This document shows, piece by piece, positions 1-7,527 of a DNA stretch of 64,000 nt. The position numbers were made by a program, and so were the translations under genes. The notes under the pieces are model-generated. The model was not told where the DNA came from. It saw only the letters and a list, made by a program, of their open reading frames with translations, and ran no database searches. Each line of letters begins with the position of its first letter. The stretch's first letter is position 1. The stretch spans positions 434,001 to 498,000 of the forward strand of contig CAVRXB010000008.1 in the NCBI GenBank assembly GCA_963724975.1, in the 5' to 3' direction. This DNA is from CAIWHR01 sp963724975. GTDB lineage: Bacteria; Pseudomonadota; Gammaproteobacteria; Burkholderiales; Casimicrobiaceae.

Positions 1-1218
1 CGGATCAGGCACGCGCAACGCCAACCGCGCAGACTCGACCGCATGCGCCGCCGCCGCGGCGTTGCGCGCAATGCAGGGGTCCTGTACGAGCCCGCCGATC
101 GGATCGCAGGCGAGTCCGATGAACGGCTCGAGCGCGCGCTCGGCGGCATAGAGCAGTTGTCGATTGCTGGCGCTGTTCGCCGCGGCCAACCCTGCCGCGG
201 CCATCGCGCACGCGACGCCGACTTCGCCCTGGCAGCCCGTGTGCTTGAGACCGTTCGTCCGCAGCAGCTGGCCGACGGCGGCCGCGGCCAGGAGGAATGT
301 GACCGAACCATCGTCGCCGGCGAGCGGATGCATGGACCGCCATTGATGCAGCACGGCCGCAACAGGACCCGCTGAACCGTTCGACGGCGCTGCCACGACG
401 CGACCGCCGGCGGCATTCTCCTCAGCGACCGCAGTCGCGAACACGGCAGCCCATGCCGCCAATCCCGGATCGGTGCCGGCTATCGCGGCCGCCTGCGTCG
501 CGGCGCGTCTCGGTCTGCCTCCTGGAAGGGTTCCGACGGTCGCGAGTCCGCGCTCGACAGCGTTGCGCATCGACGCGGCAAAATGTAGCAGCCCGGCTCG
601 CACTTCGCCCGGACTGCGCAGCGCGAGTTCGTTGATGCGGGCCATGTCGGCGATCTTCTTGCCGTGCGACTGGCCTTGCGCGAGCAGTTCGTCCGCCGTG
701 GCAAACGTATATGGCACACGAATCGTCGACCGCGTTTGTGACGCCTCCCCGTCCTCGACGATTTCGCCGTCACCGGTCGAGAAATAGAGATGTGTCGCCA
801 GCGTCTCGCCACGCGCATTGCGCGCGGTGAAACGCATCGCGTTGCTGTGCTGCGCAAACGCCTTGTCGACATGGAACAGCATGTCCGTCGTCGGATCGAA
901 CGGAATGCGCTCGGTGCCGTTCAGTGCGAGCTGGCCCTCGGCGCCGATGCGCGCCGAGCGCGCGCCGAGCGCGCGCGGGTCGACGGCGTCGGGAGCGTCG
1001 CCGCAAAGGCCCGCGAGGATCGCCCGATCAGTCCCCTGATCGCGTCCATTGCACGCAATTGAACCGTACAAATCAATGTGGACGCGACGAGCCTGGTAAA
1101 AAACTCCGTCGGCTTCGAGCGTGTGGACGAAACGTCGCGCGGCGCGCATCGGTCCGGTGGTGTGGGCGGACGATGGGCCCAATCCGATGCGGTACAAATC
1201 GAACGCGCTGACGAACAT
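1..1218 (-). CDS. sdaA: L-serine dehydratase (iron-sulfur, single chain), 3' end outside window
   Basis: Deaminates L-serine to pyruvate and ammonia in the cytoplasm, using a [4Fe-4S] cluster. The frame stays open from an ATG at 1218 to the window edge (406 codons). The N terminus carries GPSSAHT (residues 14-20), the hallmark of this family. Near the far end are GCQGEVGVAC, ACDPIGG and DPCIARN, whose cysteines match the three cluster ligands of known serine dehydratases; the last two are 11 residues apart, as expected. The readable end (VESARLALR) matches the family about 40-50 residues before its usual C terminus, so only the tail is missing. GGAGG lies 8 nt before the start. It follows aceK on the same strand after a 193-nt gap that contains two hairpins. 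Confidence 0.95.
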   Translation of the reverse strand, partial: MFVSAFDLYRIGLGPSSAHTTGPMRAARRFVHTLEADGVFYQARRVHIDLYGSIACNGRDQGTDRAILAGLCGDAPDAVDPRALGARSARIGAEGQLALNGTERIPFDPTTDMLFHVDKAFAQHSNAMRFTARNARGETLATHLYFSTGDGEIVEDGEASQTRSTIRVPYTFATADELLAQGQSHGKKIADMARINELALRSPGEVRAGLLHFAASMRNAVERGLATVGTLPGGRPRRAATQAAAIAGTDPGLAAWAAVFATAVAEENAAGGRVVAAPSNGSAGPVAAVLHQWRSMHPLAGDDGSVTFLLAAAAVGQLLRTNGLKHTGCQGEVGVACAMAAAGLAAANSASNRQLLYAAERALEPFIGLACDPIGGLVQDPCIARNAAAAAHAVESARLALRVPDP

Positions 1219-1261
1219 CCCCCGATCCTCCTTCGCCGTTCGTTACTGCTTGCGGTCGTTC

Positions 1262-1307
1262 CGCATCGCTGCGTGCGGTTGCATCAAGTATCAACGCAAG
1301 CGATGCG
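1262..1307 (-). promoter_or_regulatory. Inverted repeat in the sdaA leader
   Basis: Perfect 9-base arms CGCATCGCT (1262-1270) and AGCGATGCG (1299-1307), with a further GCGT/ACGC pairing after a one-base bulge and a loop of about 19 nt. It lies 44-89 nt upstream of the sdaA start, inside the probable untranslated leader. It could be an RNA hairpin or a protein site. No riboswitch family is recognised. Confidence 0.4.
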
Positions 1308-1359
1308 AAATTGTGGTTCAAAGCGGAAGATCGGTTGGAACGTCCCGCCGAACGGCAGT

Positions 1360-1374
1360 CATGCCAACGGCATG
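1360..1374 (-). repeat. Short perfect hairpin between aceK and sdaA
   Basis: CATGCC, loop AAC, GGCATG. It lies 38 nt past the aceK stop. There is no T-run after it on the minus strand, so a rho-independent terminator is not well supported. Confidence 0.3.
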
Positions 1375-1411
1375 CAAACCAGTTGTCGGCTACAAGAACC
1401 GAGGAGTTTCG

Positions 1412-3184
1412 TTACCGGACGGTGTGCGTGAACCGTTCACTCGACGGATACGACAGCACTTCCACCTGCCGGCCGGTGCGGATCTCGCTCTGCATCGCCT
1501 GCCACCATGACGCATCGAGCAGGTCAGCGTGCGCGGCGACAAAGCACTCGCGGGTGCGCGTGTCGGTCAGCAGGAAGGTCGCAAACTCCTCCGGAAAAAT
1601 GTCCTGCGGCCCGACGCCGTACCAGACTTCGTCCGACATGTCGTCCCAGCCGGGGGGTGGCGGCGGAATCCGGCGGAAATTGCAATCGGCGAGATATTCG
1701 ATTTCGTCATAGTCGTAGAACACCACGCGCCCAAAGCGCGTCACGCCGAAATTCTTGAACAGCAGGTCGCCGGCGAAGATGTTGACGGCGGCAAGCTCCT
1801 TCAGCGCGCTTCCATACTCCCGCATCGCGTGGGCGCGCTGCCTGTCGTCGGCCCGCTCGAGGTACAGGTTGAGCGGGGTGACGCGGCGCTCGATGTAGAG
1901 ATGCTTCACGATGATGTGATCACCGTCGAACTCGACCACGGACGGCGCCACCGCCGTCAGCTCGGCGACAAGCTCATCGGAAAATCGCGCGCGCGGAAAC
2001 GCGACATCAGAGTATTCGAGCACGTCGGTCATCCGGCCCACACGATCGTGGTGCTTCACCAGCGTGTACTTCTGCTTGACTCTCTGGCGGTCCGTGTCCT
2101 TCGACGCGACGATATGGTCGCGGATCACCTTGAATACGTAGGGGTACGACGGCAGCGTGAACACGCTCATCACGAGTCCCTTGATGCCCGGCGCGACGAT
2201 GAAATTGTCGCGCGAGTGCTTCAAGTGGTGGAGGAAATCGCGATAGAAAAGGTTCTTGCCGGCCTTCTGCAGCCCGAGCATCGTGTAGAGCTCGGCGGCC
2301 GTCTTGTCGGCCAGCATTCCCTGCAGGAATTTGACATAGTCGGCGGGCACCTCCATGTCGACGAGGAAGTACGCGCGGTTGGCGGAAAAGAGGATCGCGA
2401 GGTCGGCTTCCTTCATCAACAACGCGTCGAAATAGAGCTTGCCCTCGACGTCATGCTTGACCGGCACCACGAACGGATAGGTGTGCGTGCCATTGACGAT
2501 CCGGCCGACGATATAGGCCGTCTGATTGCGGAAGAACGGAGAGCCCAGCACCTGGATCTGATGATTCGCTTCCAGGCGGAATGGCCGCGGGAAGCGTCGG
2601 CGCAACGCGGCGACTACATTCGCCAGGTCGCGGCCGAAGTTGGCGAAGCGGCGCTCGAAGCCAAAGTCAAGGACGATGTCGACCAACGCATTGCGAAGGC
2701 CGGTTTGCAGCGGGTAATAGCTGCGATAGGAAGGCGGATCGGCGTCGATGTACTCGGTCGAGATCGCCGGGCGCACGAAGATGAAGCGGTTGTGGAAATA
2801 CACGCGGTGAAGAATCTTCACCAATACCGAGTTGAAGAACGTCTCGGCGCACTCGGGCTGCTTGTGATCGATGAGCAAGCCAATGAAATGGAGCTTGACC
2901 TGCTCCCAGAGCGCGTCGCGATCGAGTCCGGCGGCGCGGAATTCGCGCTCGACACGTTCGGCGGTCTCGAGCACGCGGCGGTCGTAGAAGTCGATGCGGT
3001 CGCGACCCAAATGTTGGATCGCGAGCCAATTACCCGCTTCGAAGTGCCGCCGCGCAGCGCGTGCGCATTCACGGAAGAGGGCGTAGTGCTTGTCGAATCC
3101 CTCGACCAGCGCGACGGCGATGGCATGCGCCGTGTCGGCTGCAGGCGCGGTTCGCGCGACCAGCGGCGTGGGGGCGGGAGGCAT
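1412..3184 (-). CDS. aceK: Isocitrate dehydrogenase kinase/phosphatase
   Basis: Switches isocitrate dehydrogenase off by phosphorylation and on by dephosphorylation, sending carbon through the glyoxylate shunt during growth on acetate or fatty acids. The 590-residue length fits the family. The nucleotide-binding loop is seen as APGIKGLVM (about 331-339), followed by LPSYPYVFKVIRD. The catalytic block DLLFKNFGVTR and FYDYDEIEYL near residues 495-520 matches the E. coli enzyme, with the Asn and Asp ligands in place. No aceA or aceB is adjacent. The ATG at 3184 has no clear ribosome site, but the protein aligns from its first residues. The long open frame on the opposite strand is a GC-driven shadow. 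Confidence 0.96.
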   Translation of the reverse strand: MPPAPTPLVARTAPAADTAHAIAVALVEGFDKHYALFRECARAARRHFEAGNWLAIQHLGRDRIDFYDRRVLETAERVEREFRAAGLDRDALWEQVKLHFIGLLIDHKQPECAETFFNSVLVKILHRVYFHNRFIFVRPAISTEYIDADPPSYRSYYPLQTGLRNALVDIVLDFGFERRFANFGRDLANVVAALRRRFPRPFRLEANHQIQVLGSPFFRNQTAYIVGRIVNGTHTYPFVVPVKHDVEGKLYFDALLMKEADLAILFSANRAYFLVDMEVPADYVKFLQGMLADKTAAELYTMLGLQKAGKNLFYRDFLHHLKHSRDNFIVAPGIKGLVMSVFTLPSYPYVFKVIRDHIVASKDTDRQRVKQKYTLVKHHDRVGRMTDVLEYSDVAFPRARFSDELVAELTAVAPSVVEFDGDHIIVKHLYIERRVTPLNLYLERADDRQRAHAMREYGSALKELAAVNIFAGDLLFKNFGVTRFGRVVFYDYDEIEYLADCNFRRIPPPPPGWDDMSDEVWYGVGPQDIFPEEFATFLLTDTRTRECFVAAHADLLDASWWQAMQSEIRTGRQVEVLSYPSSERFTHTVR

Positions 3185-3214
3185 CGGCGACGCATCCGAT
3201 CCGTGTACCGCCTG

Positions 3215-3574
3215 TTATTGCTTCGCCGCCTCGACCACTTCGTTCATCATCTTGACTGACTTGTTGTATTCGTCGATGGCGGCGTTTGCCGCTGTCGAAT
3301 GCGTCGTGGCCTGAGCCTGATGGTCGGCGATGAACGTCCTGACGCATTCGAGATAGGCCTTCATGTCCTTCATCCAGTTTTGTCGCTTCGATTCCGCGGC
3401 GGCCTTGCCGAGCTCGGAGGGAGCGCTGCTGGGCGGCGTGCCGGGTTTCTGGCAGCTCGGCGATGGCGTGATGGTCGGCGTAGCGGGAGCCGTCGTCTGC
3501 GCGAAGGCGGTGCCCGCGAGCGCGAAGGCAACTGTACAGATAAGAGTGAGACTGAGGCGATGAGCGGAATGCAT
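3215..3574 (-). CDS. Small secreted protein, unknown function
   Basis: 119 residues. A classic signal peptide (residues 1-26, hydrophobic core LTLICTVAFALAGTAFA, cleavage after AQ) is followed by a Thr/Pro-rich stretch and then a charged helical region with CQK and LECVRT cysteines, which may pair in the periplasm. The start is the ATG at 3574, because the signal peptide begins there; the frame runs open further upstream but that part looks noncoding. It ends 30 nt before aceK on the same strand. I do not recognise the family. Confidence 0.75.
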   Translation of the reverse strand: MHSAHRLSLTLICTVAFALAGTAFAQTTAPATPTITPSPSCQKPGTPPSSAPSELGKAAAESKRQNWMKDMKAYLECVRTFIADHQAQATTHSTAANAAIDEYNKSVKMMNEVVEAAKQ

Positions 3575-3647
3575 GGTTTGGAAGTCCCGAGTGGTAACAA
3601 TTTGAATTCTACGTCCTTCGCTGCGGACGATGCCAGCGCCGGAGCCT

Positions 3648-4316
3648 TTATTGCGCCAATAGAGCCGCGACGGCCACGAGCCCCAACCGGACGAGATCGA
3701 CGCCGACGCTGCCGCCCAATTCCAAGTCGTGCGTTTGCGATTGCTCTGCGCGCCGGTGGGCGTCCAACATGCCATCGACCAGAGCGTCGCCATTGACCGT
3801 CGTCCGCCGGGCCTCGGCGGCTTCGAGCTCATGCACGGTGGCCTCGACTGCCCGCGGATCGAGGATCGCGATCGGCGCCCGGCAATAGGGGCACGCGGCA
3901 TCCTTTTCTAGATTGACCGGCGCGCCGCAGGACGAGCATTGGACGATGCGAATCGTCTGTCGGAGGCGCGCGAGCTCGGAGGGAGAGAGCGGACGGATGA
4001 AGTTCTTCTCGCGCAGGAAATGGACGAACGGTGTGAACCGGCCGTGTCCGTAAGGGCAGCGGTAATAGGTGAACCGCGTCGTGTGCTGCAGGTCGTGCGT
4101 CAAAGCGAGCGGCTCCGTGCAGCGCGGACAAGGCAGCCGCGACGGCAGCGCGCGACCAGCGGGCCTCGACATGCGGATCGTATCGAACAGCGAAAGCGTC
4201 GCGCCGGGTGTCAGTTGCGCGCTTTCGAGCGTGTCGAACCAAAGCGCCTGACACGGGAGGCAAAGGTCAATCGTGACCTCGCCCAACGGTTTGCGCGGTA
4301 GCCGCTGCGGCTGCAT
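3648..4316 (-). CDS. Zinc-finger (zf-TFIIB/zinc-ribbon) protein, start uncertain
   Basis: 222 residues from the first in-frame ATG (4316). Several zinc knuckles are visible: CLPC (19-22), CPRC near 63 and CSSC...CPYC near 125-145, with a hydrophobic C-terminal tail (VRLGLVAVAALLA) that may reach the membrane. Just upstream in the same frame, 4320-4340 encodes CPGCGV, the expected partner of CLPC in a zf-TFIIB finger. No ATG, GTG or TTG precedes it before a stop at 4401-4403. Either a rare start such as ATC (4373) is used or a base is missing. Function unknown; zinc binding is inferred. Confidence 0.75.
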   Translation of the reverse strand: MQPQRLPRKPLGEVTIDLCLPCQALWFDTLESAQLTPGATLSLFDTIRMSRPAGRALPSRLPCPRCTEPLALTHDLQHTTRFTYYRCPYGHGRFTPFVHFLREKNFIRPLSPSELARLRQTIRIVQCSSCGAPVNLEKDAACPYCRAPIAILDPRAVEATVHELEAAEARRTTVNGDALVDGMLDAHRRAEQSQTHDLELGGSVGVDLVRLGLVAVAALLAQ

Positions 4317-4455
4317 CGTGACGCCGCAACCGGGACACGGCGTTGGTTTCGCGGCGAGGACGTCGGGATCGATGGCAGTGACCGTGCGGAGCGAGACCGA
4401 TTATCGTCATGCCGCACGCGCACGGCAAGGGCGGCGGTGCCTCGCTCGAGCTTCG

Positions 4456-5346
4456 TCAGAGGTCGCGTGTGGCAAACGTATCGCACTTGCGCATGTCGCC
4501 GCTTGCAAGCCCCGTCTTGAACCAGGCAAGGCGTTGCGCGGCAGAACCATGCGTAAACGAATCGGGCACGACGTAGCCTTGCGACTGCTTTTGAATACGG
4601 TCGTCGCCGACCGCCGCAGCCGCAGCGAACCCCTCTTCGACGTCGCCGGTGTCGAGCTTGTTCCGTTGCTGCGCGAAATACGCCCAGACGCCGGCATAGC
4701 AGTCGGCCTGCAACTCGAGGCGCACCGACAACGCGTTGTTCCCTCGCTCGTCGACACGCTGCCTTCTCGCGTCGACCTGCTGCATCACGCCGGTCAGGTT
4801 CTGCACATGATGGCCGACTTCGTGCGCGATCACGTACGCCTGCGCAAAATCGCCGGGAGCCTTGAAACGCCGCGCCAGCTCGTCGAAGAACGCGGTGTCG
4901 AGATAGAGCTTGCGGTCGGCCGGGCAGTAGAACGGCCCGACGGCGGCGTTGGCGAGTCCGCACGCGGAACGTACCGCGCCCGGAAAGAACACGAGCGTCG
5001 GCGGCTGGTAGGTGGCACCTCGGGTCTTGAAGATGGCACCCCAGACATCCTCGGTGTCCCCCAGCACGCGAGCGGCGAGATCCTTCGACGGACTCGCGGG
5101 ACCCGGACGCGCGGGGGCGCTGTCGTACTGCGGGCCATAGCCCGGCGCAGGCTGGCCGGAAGGAGGTGCGACTGATTCCAGGCCACCGATCAGCGTCAGC
5201 GGATTGATGCCGAACAGCAGGCTCACGATGACGATCAGGATGAGCGCGCCACCCCCGAGCTTAATACCACCCCCGCCGAACGAGACGCCGCCCCCGCCGG
5301 TCCGATCTTCGACATTCTCGCTCTTGCGGAAATCCTCGAGGCGCAT
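4456..5346 (-). CDS. ypfJ: Neutral zinc metallopeptidase, YpfJ family
   Basis: 296 residues, usual for the family. Order: a short charged N terminus, a Gly-rich run (17-33), one membrane segment (34-56, ALILIVIVSLLFG), a Pro-rich linker and the peptidase domain. The zinc site is HEVGHH (175-180), with ELQADCYAG (211-219) as the probable third ligand region. This predicts an inner-membrane anchored protease facing the periplasm; its substrates are not known in general. AAGGAG sits 7 nt before the ATG at 5346. It lies 36 nt upstream of nothing else on its strand except the zinc-finger gene that follows. Confidence 0.92.
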   Translation of the reverse strand: MRLEDFRKSENVEDRTGGGGVSFGGGGIKLGGGALILIVIVSLLFGINPLTLIGGLESVAPPSGQPAPGYGPQYDSAPARPGPASPSKDLAARVLGDTEDVWGAIFKTRGATYQPPTLVFFPGAVRSACGLANAAVGPFYCPADRKLYLDTAFFDELARRFKAPGDFAQAYVIAHEVGHHVQNLTGVMQQVDARRQRVDERGNNALSVRLELQADCYAGVWAYFAQQRNKLDTGDVEEGFAAAAAVGDDRIQKQSQGYVVPDSFTHGSAAQRLAWFKTGLASGDMRKCDTFATRDL

Positions 5347-5382
5347 GGCAGACTCCTTCGCGGTAAGGCGGTGGTTGCCGGG

Positions 5383-6498
5383 TCAGGGCTTGAGCGCGCG
5401 GTACAGAAACGGAAGACTCACATCCATCCGGTAATCGACGTCCGAATGGTTGTCGTCGAACTCTTCGTACGTGTGGGGGATTCCGGCTTCCGCAAGCCGC
5501 AACGACAGTATCCGTGTCCCGTAGTGAATGTGATATTGATCCCGCCAGCCGCAATCGATGTAGATGCCGCGCAGTGAACGCAGCGCCTTGGCGCAACGCG
5601 GAATGAGGTGGATCGGATCGTGGCGAAGCCAGTTCTTCCACCGCGTAGGGATCGTCTCGCCTGTCTCCAGATGGAACGGCAGGCGAAACCCGCCCGGCGC
5701 CGCGGGGTCAGGATCATACGTCGCGGCCATGCAGATGTTCATGATGGCATGGCCCTCGGCCGTAGACAGCTTCTCCTTGTGCCACATCGCTTTCAAGAAT
5801 CGATTGACACGGCCGTCGTCCTCGCCCCCTCCGAGTCCTGGCCTCGACGCCGCCTCTTTGATCGCATCGTATGGCCCGGCGCGCCGCTTCGGCTGCCGGT
5901 ATTTGGCGAGCTCGTTCAGCGTGTTGGGCCAATCGTGGCGGTAAACGAAATCAAAATACGCGTCGCCCGAGTGGTCCGCAATCGCTCCCCAGTACCGCGG
6001 ATATCTCATCCCATGGATGATTGCGCCGTAGCCGCCGGACGACTTGCCGAAGCAGCCGCGGTGATCGCGTGAGGCGAGCGTGCGAAATTCGTGATCGACG
6101 AAGGGAATGATCTCCCGCGTCAGGTAATCGGCGTAATTGCCGATCGCCGACGAATTGATGTATTGGTTGCCGCCGAGGCAGGTGAAGCAGTCCGGGAACA
6201 CGATGATCGCGGGGCCCATCTTCCGCTCGCGGATCAGGCGCGCCGCGCGCTCGGCGACGTTGTCGCCGAAGGGTTTCCAGCCGACATGGGCGATACCCGA
6301 CCCCGTGAAGCCGACGAGGTCGTACAACACGGGGAAGCGCTGGCCGCGGCCGCCGGTGCGCTCGTCATACTGGGGCGGCAGCCAAACGGCGAGTTGCCGG
6401 ATGTGCGGGTCGCCGAGGGGGTTATCGGCGAGGATTTTCGAAGTGTGCTGACACACGACGACTTTGCCAGCGGAGGGCAACGTTCGCTTTCGGGTCAT
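5383..6498 (-). CDS. Putative esterase, alpha/beta hydrolase fold
   Basis: 371 residues. The nucleophile elbow is GKSSGG (151-156), with Ser153 the likely catalytic serine. IIVFPDCF and INSSAIGNY before it, and the late DNHSDVDYR with a His, fit the esterase D / putative esterase family. There is no signal peptide, so it is probably cytoplasmic. GAGGAG lies shortly before the ATG at 6498. It precedes the ypfJ gene by 36 nt on the same strand and may be cotranscribed with it. The substrate is unknown. Confidence 0.88.
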   Translation of the reverse strand: MTRKRTLPSAGKVVVCQHTSKILADNPLGDPHIRQLAVWLPPQYDERTGGRGQRFPVLYDLVGFTGSGIAHVGWKPFGDNVAERAARLIRERKMGPAIIVFPDCFTCLGGNQYINSSAIGNYADYLTREIIPFVDHEFRTLASRDHRGCFGKSSGGYGAIIHGMRYPRYWGAIADHSGDAYFDFVYRHDWPNTLNELAKYRQPKRRAGPYDAIKEAASRPGLGGGEDDGRVNRFLKAMWHKEKLSTAEGHAIMNICMAATYDPDPAAPGGFRLPFHLETGETIPTRWKNWLRHDPIHLIPRCAKALRSLRGIYIDCGWRDQYHIHYGTRILSLRLAEAGIPHTYEEFDDNHSDVDYRMDVSLPFLYRALKP

Positions 6499-6525
6499 CG
6501 GGGTGCTCCTCGTCGCGGAACCAGC

Positions 6526-7002
6526 CTAGCGCGATTTGCGCCGCCGGCCCGCCAGCATCGTTCCCCTGCAGGTGGGTGCGCCGCATCGACACGCGTGGGC
6601 GGCCAGAACCCGCGGGCCGATGCGGCCATCGTAGGACAACTGGTAGTCATAGGTAAGCTCTTCGCCGACGCGGATGGTCCGCCGCGCTTCTATGAATACG
6701 TGGCCCCGGTCGTCTTCGTAAGTGTCGCAGTTGGGAGCGCACGAGTGATTGATCCAGCGCGCCGCGTTGCCCCGGACTTGCGCGTCGATCACGCTGCCGT
6801 CGTTGAGTTCGAAAATGAACGTATGGTGTGGATTGTCGGGATCGCTATCCGGACGCGTGCGGGCGATCTCCCACGTCGTCCTCTGGCCGCGGTACTCGAT
6901 GATCGTAGTTCCCTTCCGGATCGTGCGGGTCGCGAACACACCCCGGCCGTGGATGCCGGAATTACGGACGGCGTAGGCGCGGCGGGCAGGCTTGGCGGGC
7001 AT
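6526..7002 (-). CDS. SET-domain protein-lysine methyltransferase
   Basis: 158 residues, a nearly minimal SET domain. HGRGVFA (18-24) is the N-terminal cofactor motif, NHSCAPNC (85-92) the pseudoknot motif with the catalytic pocket, and GEELTYDY (113-120) carries the conserved tyrosine. A post-SET zinc knuckle CRCGAPTC (138-145) closes the domain, and the tail is basic (RRRKSR). The protein should methylate lysine using S-adenosylmethionine. The target cannot be told from the sequence. It lies 27 nt before the esterase gene on the same strand. A TAAAAT sits just upstream of the ATG. Confidence 0.9.
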   Translation of the reverse strand: MPAKPARRAYAVRNSGIHGRGVFATRTIRKGTTIIEYRGQRTTWEIARTRPDSDPDNPHHTFIFELNDGSVIDAQVRGNAARWINHSCAPNCDTYEDDRGHVFIEARRTIRVGEELTYDYQLSYDGRIGPRVLAAHACRCGAPTCRGTMLAGRRRKSR

Positions 7003-7134
7003 CTGGCGTACATTTTAGCTGGCTCCGATTTACTGCGGTGCATGATTGAAGGCGGACGAGCGCGGGATTACGATTGAAAGGACCTGCGCGGTCGGTATCG
7101 TTCGGCCGACGCTCGATTCAACGAGGAGGCAACC

Positions 7135-7497
7135 GTGCGCCCCAGAGCGACAGGACTCGCTGTCCGCATGTTGATCATGCTCGCAATCGCGGCAATCGCA
7201 GGCGTCGCCGGCGCGAGCACTCCATCTGCGACCGAGTGCACCGAGGGCGCCGAATTCATTGGCAATGCCGCGCATGCTCGCGAGAACGGAATGACGCGCG
7301 ACGCCTTTCTGCTGCAGATGCAGTCGGATTTCGATACCGTCCGTGCGTTTCCCAACGAGTTGCGTTGGTTCGTCCATGACGAAGCCGACGAGATGTTCCT
7401 GCTCGACGCCGCGCGCTCCGTGTTCGATCGGCCCCAGGCACCCGAGCTGCACCGGGTGCAATTCTTTCACGCCTGCATGAGTCGGTTGATGGTGTGA
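7135..7497 (+). CDS. Small secreted protein, unknown function
   Basis: 120 residues. The GTG start at 7135 is fixed by GAGGAGG five bases upstream. A signal peptide (1-27, core MLIMLAIAAIAGVAGA) is followed by a mature part with Cys at TECTEG and FFHACM, and a helical, acidic middle. It is a lone plus-strand gene, divergent from the SET gene and convergent with the large unknown gene downstream. No family recognised. Confidence 0.75.
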   Translation: MRPRATGLAVRMLIMLAIAAIAGVAGASTPSATECTEGAEFIGNAAHARENGMTRDAFLLQMQSDFDTVRAFPNELRWFVHDEADEMFLLDAARSVFDRPQAPELHRVQFFHACMSRLMV

Positions 7498-7527
7498 ACG
7501 TTTGAACGGTGTGAATTGATACGTGTT

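Noticed and set aside
1529..3259. Long open frame (about 576 codons) on the plus strand opposite aceK
   Set aside because: It is the antisense shadow of a well-conserved gene in GC-rich DNA; no motif is recognisable in it.
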